Assembly: GCA_003116995.1 (NCBI GenBank)
Contig: BDSL01000025.1
Location: 186,001-250,000, forward strand
Length of the DNA: 64,000 bases
Source of the DNA: Yamagishiella unicocca
Taxonomy: Eukaryota; Chlorophyta; Chlorophyceae; Chlamydomonadales; Volvocaceae
Direction of reading: 5' to 3'
The notes beneath the pieces are model-generated. The model had not been told where the DNA came from. It did no database searches and saw only the letters and a list, made by a program, of their open reading frames with translations. This document shows positions 20,501 through 31,100 of the stretch, piece by piece. Numbering within the stretch: the first letter of the stretch is position 1; every line of letters starts with the position of its first letter. The translations under genes and the position numbers were made by a program.

Positions 20501-23418
20501 CGTTTGGTTTGGGTCTGAGCTGCTCGTGGTCGCCCACCAGCACCAGGTGCTCCACGCTGCGGGAGAGGCACACCAGCACGTGCGCCTCGAACACCTCGGC
20601 AGCCTCCTCCACCAGCAACACCTGATGACGGGGGTGGGAGGACGGCATAGCAGTCAGTAGCCAGCCGGGCCATCCAGCAGCAAGAGCGAGGTGCGAGGAC
20701 ACAACGGGCGGGGGATGAAGTAATGAAGTCAGGACGGAACCGCGGGTCGGCGGCGGTCGCGGAAACACTGTGCGCGAAAGGAGGGAAGGGGCGTTACATG
20801 CATGAAGAACTTGCTTTGTGCGGTGTAATCATGCGTGTGTGGAGGGCGAGGTGTGTGGGGTGTGGGAGCTAGTTATCCAACCGCCTATGTATCTAGCTGC
20901 CAACCACCTGGCCATCAACCACCTATCTAGCTGCTGCCAGCTGCCTATCTAGCTGGCTAGCTGCTCCCAAGCGCCGCCACCTACTCGCGGCTTGATGGCC
21001 GCCACCAGGCTCTGGCTGCGGGCCACTCCGGAGGTGGTCATGCCGACCACACGGGCGGAGCGCAGCACGTCCAGGGCGGCTTGGTCGTACTCGGCCTGGG
21101 GGTGGGGGTGCGGGGGGGTTTCGAGGAAGACGGGAGGTGCGGGTGGGACGTGCGCGCGCACAGCGACTGACCGAACGCCGGGGAGGCCAACAAGCAAGCA
21201 AGGCGGCGGCGACCCCCTCGTTCGTCCCTCGCCGCCGCTGGCGACTAGCGAACATGCACGTGCACGCACCGGATGTGACCCACGCAGCAGGGGGACCTGT
21301 CGTAGCTCCATCTATATATCACAAGCAGCCCACAGCACCTACCTGCAGCTCCTTCCGTACGTTGCCGTACTCTTCCTGCAGCTCCTGTGCGGTCCCCAGC
21401 AGGTCCATGAAGCGCAGCCGCAGCAGCGCGGAGTGGAGCACCTGTCGCTCGGACCTGGGGGGGGGAAGGCGGCATGAGAGGAAACCCGTGGGTCGGCACC
21501 GAATAAGAAAAACTGAGTAGGGAAGGTTAGGCACACATGCTGGAGACCTTAATGGAGGCACCGAAATGCGGGGGGCCGGAGGGGGGGGGCCCAGAATTCG
21601 TAGTAGGCGGCGTCGGAAGGGAATGAACTGACACGGGACGCAGGCTCGGCCAGCTTGGTGCGGCCTGCCGGGCAGTTAAGAGGGTGCGGGGGCGGACCAT
21701 CACGTGCTGCTGGCCGAAACCCACGAACACCCGCGCACAGCGGCGGCGCCCTGGGAGCCCCCCCCCCGCCCGCCGCCCGCCCACGCACGCACTTGCTCAT
21801 GGTCCATACGTCATCCGCCGCCAGCAGCTCATCCAGCGGCCGGCAACAGCGAGCAGCCATGGCCCGGACCTCCTCAGGAACCGGCGGCGGGGGGGCGGGG
21901 GGCGGGGGCGGCGGCGGTGGCGCCGACGGCCGCGCTGCTGCCTGCTGCTGGTCAGCAGCAGATGGAGCCGCCCCCGGTTGCCCCGCACCGCGCCCCTGCT
22001 CCTGCCCCTCGTTCTGCTCCTGCCCCTCGTGCTGCTGCAGCGACACCTGATCGGCGCCAGCTGCGGCTGCGTCCTCTGCTGCCGGCCGCCGCGTCGCGGC
22101 TGCGAGCCGCTCCAGGGCGGCCGCTAAGGCCATCTGCTGCGGTGCTGCGCCCGCCGCTGCCGCCGCTGCGGCTGCCGCCGCGGCCGTCCCCCCTGCTGAC
22201 AGCAGAGCGGCCGCTGCGAAACCTGCTGGTGCCGGTCGTGGTGGTGGTGGTGCTCCGCCGCCGCCCGCTCCAGCGGCATCCCTAGCTGCGCCGGGGCCGC
22301 GTCCGCCAGCAGCAGCCCGTTCTGGCGCCGACCGCTGGGGGCCGCCGCCGCCGCCGCCGTCGTGTGGCCCCCAATTCACGCTCCCGTCACCACCCTGAGG
22401 ATCGTGATCGCCGCCAACCTCGTCGTCGCCGTCATCGTCTTCCGCGTCGTCGTCGATTATCCCGCCAGCAGCTGGTGTGTATGCATGCATGGGGGTGAGA
22501 GAGCGGCGGGGAGGGTGTAGTTAGAGGGTGGCGGGCCCTGTTCGGCGGCCGTGCCCCGTCGTCGGCGGTTCGCTCCCCGCTTTCAAGCAATGGTGCGCAG
22601 CCCCGTGTACAGTACGTAGACAACGTCATCAAAAAATGACGATGTTGTCAAAAAATGAACACACACACACACTGGCGGAACCTGGACACCAGTCCTACAT
22701 CCCGTACGAAACACTGCGTGGCCGGGGTGTCGTACGCAAGCAAGCGAGTTGCTTGCTGCCTGCGCTGGCTGGCCGCTGCCCAGCGCTTCCATCTACCATT
22801 TCGTGGAAGGCAGGGGAGGTCCAACAGCAGTACGATGCCACTCCGGAAACCCCGCCTCGCCTCGCTCACCGTTCCGCGCCGCCGCCGCCGCCGCCGCGGC
22901 TCGCCTCTCCGCCTCGAGCACCACCCGGCCCCGCCGCCAGTCCAGCTCCGGGTTCCCAACCAGCCAATCCTCCGAAACCAGGTCGCTATAGCTCTTCCCC
23001 CCCTTGCCCTTCTTCTGGCCCCTTCTGCCGCGCCCAGAAACGATGGTCCATTCGTCGCCGCCGTCAGCTCCCGCTCCGTCCCCACCCCCGCCGCCGCCAG
23101 CAGCACCGTCTCTGTCGTCTATGAGCCCGCCGCCACCACGGCTGCCGCTGCCACCGAAGATATCACCGATGTCGTCGTCGCTCTGAAGCTTGCGGTTCCA
23201 GGCGCGGCGTCCGCGGCGGAACGAGGCGTGCAGGTTGGGGTGTTGGAAGCGGAGGAGCCGATCCAGCTCGTCCCACGTCATTGGCCTGCCGTACGTGCAG
23301 CGATGGGTACGGCAGGCGGCACGAGGCAGCAGGCGCTTTCTTTCAGTCAGCACGAACGCTTCGGGATGAGGCACCGGGGATGGAGAGAGGGAAGTACATA
23401 AGGGGTGCCGGGGGGGAG

Positions 23419-23452
<34 letters not shown>

Positions 23453-26400
23453 CTCTCTCCCCCCGCCCCCGCCCACGCACGGGCACTTCATCCCTGCCGC
23501 CACCCCTTCCTCACTGGAAGCCCTGCCTCACTTGCGCTGCACGAATGCCGCCGCCGTCAGCGCCGTGCTCAGGTCCTGCGCCCGCGTCTCCAGCTTGGTT
23601 GACCGCTCCATCAGCTCCTTCACTCGGTAGCCGCCAGCCTGTACATACACACAGCGGGGCAGGGGGGCGGGCGGGAAACGGTTTGGTACGTACTGGACGA
23701 CACACCGGAAGTGTTTTCCTACCGGACATGAAACCCTATATATATGCAACAATATCATGACATACAGCGATGCCTTTTTAGCTCGATGCAGCACTCCTGG
23801 ACGGACGTACGGACGACAACTTACCTACGGTACACCACGATAACCGCAGACATCACGCAGACAAACACGAACACCTTCACCTCCACGGCGTCCTCCGCAG
23901 TCAGGATCTGCCTAGCTAGCGCGGGTGTACACACGCCCGCGGCGGCGATGCTATCCCACCCGGCACAACGACATCAATGGCGCCGCACGGTAGGCGGTGT
24001 CGGCGGCCCCACCTTTTGCTGCAGGTTTCGGAGGTTGTACGGCTCCAGCTTCTCGCTCTTGCAGCTGCCGCCAACGCGCACGATGCTGTCCGTCACTTTG
24101 CTATCCAGCAGGCCCTCCAGGAACGAGTCCAGCGCGTGGTTTGTGAAGCACACCACCAGCAGGGGCCCGATCCAGGGAGGCTGCCACGTGGCCGGGGGAG
24201 GGGCCGCGGCAGCCAGGCGCCCTCCGGCGGCCGCTGCTGCCGCTGGGGCGGGGGACAAGGAGGGGCGGGGACGGAGCGAGCAGCAGAGGGTCGGACGGCA
24301 CGTACGGTAGGCAAAGGCAGGCGACGGCATGACAGCAGGCATCGGCAACGCACGCACGGCAGCTAGCGGCATGTCTGTCGGCCACACAGCATGTACGTAG
24401 ACAGGGTCTACTTGCGGGTATTGGGATCGATATATAGCAGCAGGTCGGTAGGAGGCACATCCCCTGAGGCACATCCATCGTCCTCGTACGTCGCCGCCCC
24501 TGCCGGCCGTACGTTTTCTCCTCTACCGTTGCATTGAGTAGTGCCCGCCTCATCACCCCCACCTCCTACACCCGGGGCCAAGAGCGAGCGAGCGGGTCCG
24601 TCCGTCCTTGTATTAAACCCGCTAGGCTAGATAGACAGCTTCCAGCAGCACTATCTACTATCGCAGCCAGCCAGACACCTGGCCAGCCAGACCGAAGTAA
24701 GCCCCCCTGGCAATGCACCACTGCCGCCACCAACCTACCCTGCGCTGCCGCCACTGCCTCCATAGTCGCCGCCGCCTCGGGCCCCACATCAGCTGCTATC
24801 CATCCGGGCAGCGGCCCCCGGCCCCCCGCCTCCACCTCGCCCCCACGAGGACGAGCGCCAGCAGCAGCAGCCCGCCGTAGGCGACCGTAGGAGCCGACGA
24901 CGTTGTCACCGCCGTCGGTGCTGCCGTCGTCGCGGCTGCAGATTGTGTTTCGGAGCAGCAGCTGCGCCATCATGACGCCGAGGTAGGTCTTGCCTGCGTG
25001 TGTGCAAGCGAGCGGCCACACATACGTATGTATGCACACAAGCAAGCAAGAGCGAGGTTGGGGATGGTAATGGTGCTCCTTACTTCATTACTTTGCTTGC
25101 CGATACAGGCTACGCATACACATACAGCGGTTCTGGCGAGTTAGCGAAATAATAGGGAGACGGACGGGGGGGGTCGATTGAGTATCAAGTGGTTACGTTG
25201 ATAGGCTGCGGCGAACGAGGCAGGCTGCTGCGAAGAGCGAGGCCGCTGCACGGCAGGAGCAGCAGTGCATACGCACGCAGGTACCGGCTTCAAGTGAATA
25301 TCTATCGGTACTAGATCAAAAACTAACCTCGCAACAGCTAGCTGTACAACAGATGTCGTCAACAGCCGCTCAGGCGCACCCAGCAAGTCGCTGCCCCACT
25401 GCCGCACGGACTCCCACCGCCGCTACCCTTACTACTTTCACCCGCTTCCCGGCCTCCTCCCCAGCCGCACCGGCGTGCTCGTTCGGCCCCCCTATCTGCT
25501 GCCCCCTTTCCACGTAAACCTACCTACTTCCCACATGCAGCCTGCCCCCATTTTCCTAATCGTTTTCTTTTGGAGCGCCGACCCACGGGTTTCCTCTCAT
25601 CCCCACCCCCCGGCCCCCGTTACTGTCATGTAACCGGGTCCTCTCGCCCCCGCCCTCGCCCCTTTCTTCCCCGCCCACTCGCCTACCTGTCCCCGGCGGA
25701 CCCTGCACCACCGCCACCTCCTGCGCCAGTGACGCCCGCAGCGCCTCCGCCTGGGCTCGATCCAGCGTGCTGGCGGCCAGCAGCTCATCCAGAGGGAACT
25801 GACCCGCGGGTCGGGACAGATCCACTGCCGCCAGCGCTCGCAGCACCCTGCGTGCATTCATTCATACCAACCGCCAGCAGGCCACCGAGCCAAGCATCAA
25901 CGGACCAAAAAGGGCGTTAACGAATGAAAAAACAACAAGCAAAACCGGCAGCGCCTCGTGCGTCTAGACTTGAGCGCCGTTGTTAGCACGACAAATAAAT
26001 CCAGCGGTAGTGCACGTGAGCCGTTCCGACACGTCGGCCTTCCGTTTCACCCATAACCTCACCCACCCTCCCTGCCGACCGACTGTCCACGCACGTACGA
26101 CTCCGGACATCGGGCGGTAGATAGATAGATAGGCGACCGATGAGCGGCACCATGCGAGAAGGTTAAGCCCGCCCGCCCCGTCCCCTCCGCCGCCGCCCCC
26201 ACCTGGTCTGCTCGGCCCGCGGCAGTGCCATCACCCTGCCCCTGTCCGCCACGTGGCGCAGGTCCAGGACGGGGCAGTCAGACCAGTAGGCGGGCAGCAG
26301 CTCGGAGCAGCTGGCGGCGGCCGCAGCCCCCAGCAGGCCGCCACCGCCAGTACTGGCGCTGCTGCCGCCGCCGCTGCCGCCCTCTCCGGCGGCCCCGGGC

Positions 26401-28118
26401 ACCACGTGATGCGCCAGTGGGATGGAGGTGATGTCCTGGTGGCGGCGCACGCAGTCCATCAATAAGCCCCAGGTAGGTGGGGGCCCAGAATGGGGGCACA
26501 TACATTGCACGGGGGAATGGATTTGCATTGCATGGGGGAATGCGCGTTAGAATGAATGCCGTGCCGGCCATCCATACCCGGTCATCCCCGAGGGCAAGCA
26601 ACTCGCAGCTGCCGCCGCGGCAGCAGCAGCAGCAAGTACGAAGAGGACAAGCAACCGCCGACCAGCCAGAGGTGCCCAGCGAGGTCGTCCGTACACCATG
26701 GCCGGACACCCAGTAGCTCACCGCACGTGCCGTACGTATCGTACCTGCAGCGCCCTCAGCACAGGCTCGTACGCGAAGAAGGAGTTGTGCTCCTGCACCA
26801 GCACCACCTCTCCGCCGCAAGAAGCCGCCGCGTCCCTCCCCGCCGCGCCTCTTGCTGCTGTCGCCTCCGAGTCCAGCCAAGCGCCCAGAAGCGCCTCGTA
26901 GTCGGCTGTGTGAACCAGCCTGGGCGGGTGGGCGGGTGGGTTGGAGGGTTGGAGGGTTGGTGGATTGGTGGGTTTCGAGGAAGACCCGTGGATGCCCGTG
27001 GGTTTCGAGGAAGACCCGTGGACCCGTGGACCCGGGGTGGGTAGGTGGGTAGGTTGGTGGGTTGGTGGGTTGGTGGGTTGGTGGGTTGGTGGGTTGGTGG
27101 GTTGGTGGGTTGATGTTGTGGGGGGAGGAGGACCAGCCAGGAGGACCAATAGGGGCCCCAAAGGAAGTTGGGAATGGAAGGCAGGGGGGCGACAAGGGCC
27201 ACGGAATTAAGAGGCGGGACGGCGGGAAGAAAGACCATGACCGCGAGGGTGTGTGTGTATGTGTGACGGCAGATGCCCCCCCCCCCCAAGCAACCCGCGC
27301 CGATGTGCCTAGCTAGGCGCACCAAGTGCGCAAAACCCCACCGACCCACGCAAGCAGAGCAGCTGCTGCACAACACTGCTACAGCTCAGTGCGCGGCGTG
27401 TGCCGTACTGCCGCACGTACCTGATCCCCACCATCGGCCGGCCGTCCGGGGAGTCCCTGCCCGCCAGCTCCCTGGGGTCCCGTCGCGCCACAACGCCAAC
27501 CACCAGCCGCGGCTCCAGCGCCGCCGCAGCAGCAGACGCAGCGGACGACGACGCCGATGACGCCGACGCCTGCGCCGCGGTGCCGGCGCCGATGCCTTGC
27601 TGCTGCGCCGCTGGCTGCTGTGCGCCAGCTGCACCAGCCTGGTCTGCTGCCAGCCCCCCCCCCGCCGCCTCCGCGGTCCGCTGCTGCTTCCTGGGCTCCC
27701 ACCAGAAGCACAGCAGGGTGCCGTGGCTGAGGCGCTTGCTGTTGCGCCACCAGTCCTCAGGCCCCCGGTGGGAGCCGCTGCCGCCCAGTGGCGGCTGGTC
27801 GAAGGTGACCTGGGTTGCGTACATGGACGGTGGACGAATGGGGCGTTGCTGAGCCAGGTAGCTAGGGGAGCAGTGGCGCCGCCACAACCGCCGACGGGTA
27901 GCGGAACTAACTCGAAAGTTCCGCCGACTCCTAAGTTAAACGCCGCCGCAGTCGCATGCAGTCCCGACACGCGGGTGGCAATGTTCAGTAGCTGCCCGGC
28001 TATGTATCCAGTGGGAGTGATGTGCCCTGGAGGCGGAGACGGTGGCGGCGGTCGCTGTGGATGGCGGTGGTGGCGCCACGCATCACGTAATGAGGTGACC
28101 AACGAAAGCGCAACTAAC

Positions 28119-28152
<34 letters not shown>

Positions 28153-31100
28153 CGCAAACTGCGCCGCTGGTAGGTGGAAGTGTGCTCCGGGAGGCGGGTT
28201 AGTTAACTGTTATGTAAGGCCCACGTACGTACGTACGGACGCGCATACATACCTTGACCAGCGAGCCCTCCTGCCTCGTCACCGCCAGCCCCGCCACCCG
28301 CACTCGCCGGAACACGAACAGCTGCGAGCCCCCCTCCAGGTCCAGACGGCTCAGAGACAACCCCTGATGGCCACGAGGGACGTTACACGACAGCGCAGCA
28401 AGGCGGAGTAACGAGGTGCGCGTCGCAGCACAGATTTGTACGGCACCGTCGTATGCAGCTTGGGAGGACATACGGCGGCGGGCGACAGGGCGGGTTAGTT
28501 CACCCACCGGGCCCAACCCAGAAGACGAGACACCATGCATGGCCGAATGATAATCGATCGGCAGTCGGCTCCTTAGCGTGAAACCGCACTCATTTGCTCG
28601 CGCCCCAGCCAGCAGCAAGCTAACCCGCCCTCTCCCCCGCCCTCTCCCCCGCGGCGGTTTCCTTACTCGGGGAAGGCGCCAACCTACCCTACGGGGTTCG
28701 CCCGGTGGGCCCCGCCCCCCCCCGCCCCCGTGGCGGTGTCCTTATCGTTATTGATTTAAAAAAATTCAGTGTCAATCTACCCTACGGGTTTCCTCTCGTA
28801 ATCACAGCAGGCCCCGCGGGCCCCCCGGGCCCCCCCCCCCGCCCGCACCTTTTGCTTCCTCTGTTGGCGCTGCTCCTGCTCCCGCAGCCAGCGCAGCCCT
28901 CCCAGCTGGCGGAACTTCTGCAGCGCCGTCGCCAGGGGCGCCACCACGTCGTGCCGCAGCAGCCGGAAGTTGATTTCCAGGCGGGCGCGGTGCGGCTCGG
29001 CAACCAGATGGGGCATGGAACCGGGCCTGTGGGGTGGGGAGGAAACCCGGTGGTCGGCAGGGAAACGTAAAACTGACTGGGAAAGGTTCGGGAAAGCCGG
29101 GCCGGGCGACGGGCGCGTCGTCCGGGCGCGTCGTCCGGCCGGGTACATTCACGATTGGACCAACTGTCACGTACCATGCACACGTACTTTCACGTACGCA
29201 CAAAGCAGTACCTGTACGTACATCGTACACCCGCGTGAACTAAAACGCGCGCGCCGTCGCTCGGTTGGACCAATGAGCGCCTTGCGGTGGGCGGATGCAT
29301 CAAAGCAACAGCCAGCAGCTGCAGAATGTCGACGTCGGCGGTGTCGGTGTCGGTGTCGGTGTCAGCCCACCACGCAACCACGGCTCACTTTAATTCCTCT
29401 CCCTCTGCCAACCCTCCCTCCCAGCCTCCCTCCCTCTCTCCATGCCTCCCTCCCACGCGCCCCGCCGTACACGCAACCCCCCGCCCCGCACCCGCCTTCG
29501 GACGCACCCACGCACGCACCGGTTGCTGGGCAGGTAGGGCCAGTCCCCGCACAGCAGCTCCCCGCTGGTGGGCACCACCTGCACCTCCCGGTAGTCCGCC
29601 AGGTCGTTGTCGTGGCGGGGCCCACCGGGGCGCAGCGAGCCTGAAGGAGTGTGGATGTGTGCGTGTGTGGGGGGGGGGGGGAGGGGGGCCTGTGTCGCGG
29701 AGCTGCTACCGCCGCTCAGCCCGGCAGCAACACGCACGCACTACACGCACACAGGTGTTTCGCCTAGCTACATGTCTTGTACGCGCTTCGCAGCAACCCT
29801 CCCATGCACGCACCTGGCAAGTACGTGGGGTCCCTCAGCCTGTCCGCGGCGGCCCGGTCGCCCCGGCCGGTCGCCTCCCGCGTCGCCTCCACGGCGCGCC
29901 TCCTCACAGCCTCGTGGTCGTCCAAGATGCGAGAGCGGGCCTAGCGGGTGGCGGGACGAGGGGGTGTCGTACATCGATCGGGGCGGGGATCGCCAGGGTT
30001 TGTGTGCGCGCGTGCGCGCGTGGCGAGGGTGTGCTGAGGGGAGGGAGGGGTGGTGGCGGGGAAAATGCTGATGCGGGTTGTGGTTGCTGATTTGCGTCGG
30101 CGATAGCTGCTACATGCTAGAGTCGAGCGACTATAGCCGAATTCGCCAGCCACACCCACCACCCACCCACCCACCTGCCCATGCTCCAGCTGCTCCCGCA
30201 CGGCCACAAGGCCCACGCGCAGGCGCCGGGCTCGCGACCCACGGGTCATAATCGGCCCGCCGCTGCCGCTGCCACTGGCCCCGCTGCCCACGTGCCGCTC
30301 GTACAGGGCCTCCAATGCGTCCGTCATGCGCCTGGCCGCCTCCGCCATCAGCTCCCGGTCCTGCGGCTGCTGGAAGCGCTCCAGCAGCTCCGTCAGCAGC
30401 TCCAGGGGGGGCTCCAGCAGGTCGAGCCAATCCCGCGGCTGCCAGGACCATGCAGCGCGAGGGCGATGCGCGCCACGTCACGGCATCGGCGGCGGGTTGG
30501 TTTCAGCAAAAGCGGTTCGTACGAAAGGAACTGCGAATAGTTCGGTAACCTCCGTTCCATCCGTTCCGTGCTTACGCACGTCATAGCGCTGCTGCAAGCA
30601 ATCGGGTGCTGCTTAATACTGGGTAATGGCGCTACCGGATCTGCCCCCTCACCCCAGATGCGTAAGCCCCAACTAGCGCACCTTGACCGTACGGGCGCGA
30701 GCAGCATTAGTGACGGCGGCAGCAGCAGCAGGTGCCGGTTCGGCGGCCGTAGGGCCCTGCAGCGGCACCACCAGTGTCCCCGCCAGCAGCTGCTCGTACA
30801 CGGTCGCCAGCGCCGCGAAGTCCAGGTTGTGCAGCACGCTGTGGTACAGCGGGTTCACCCAGTGGCTTCGGAGCGACTCCCGGACCGCCTCGTGCGTCAG
30901 CAGGCGCAGCATCGGCACGACGCGGCCGGCCAGCACCTGATGAGCAGGCAGGCGGGCAGAGGATCGCGAAGAGCAGCAGCGGATGCAGTGCATTTATTAA
31001 TTGGTTTGTTAGGGAAGCATGGCTTGGTGTATGCGAGTCGAGTGAAACAATAACATGCGGCAGCAAGCTGCCAGCCCCGGCTGCCTCGCTCGCCGGATAA

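Larger units (their letters stand above)
17413..25847 (-). other. ZNFX1 exons 12-25: UPF1-like SF1 helicase core
   Basis: Exons: 25687-25847, 24739-24993, 24013-24242, 23532-23638, 22870-23285, 21793-22471, 21343-21454, 20985-21095, 20473-20621, 19965-20099, 19418-19641, 19061-19189, 18425-18789, 17413-17679. Visible motifs: Q-like LDRAQAEALRASL; I GPPGTGKTY, split by the 25687/24993 intron; Ia LLVVCFTNHALDSFLEGLL; Ib/Ic VVGMTTSGVARS; II LLVEEAAEVFEAHVL; III LVLVGDHEQLRP; IIIa/IV MFERLV and QRRMRPQIS; SARYVV-like DWEARYVVALA; VILVPYVGQL; V VATVDNFQGEEATVVLLSTVR; VI GQSNRVNVMLSRARHGMVVLG. All residues needed for NTP binding and hydrolysis appear present. Motif II has Glu-Glu where most SF1 enzymes have Asp-Glu, which I recall as normal for the ZNFX1 subfamily. 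Confidence 0.9.

Noticed and set aside
26436..26528. Extending helicase exon 11 upstream to the WGLLMDCVRRHQ stretch
   Set aside because: No AG in the right phase upstream; the acceptor at 26438-26436 gives the family-like LRALQ-DITSIPL join.
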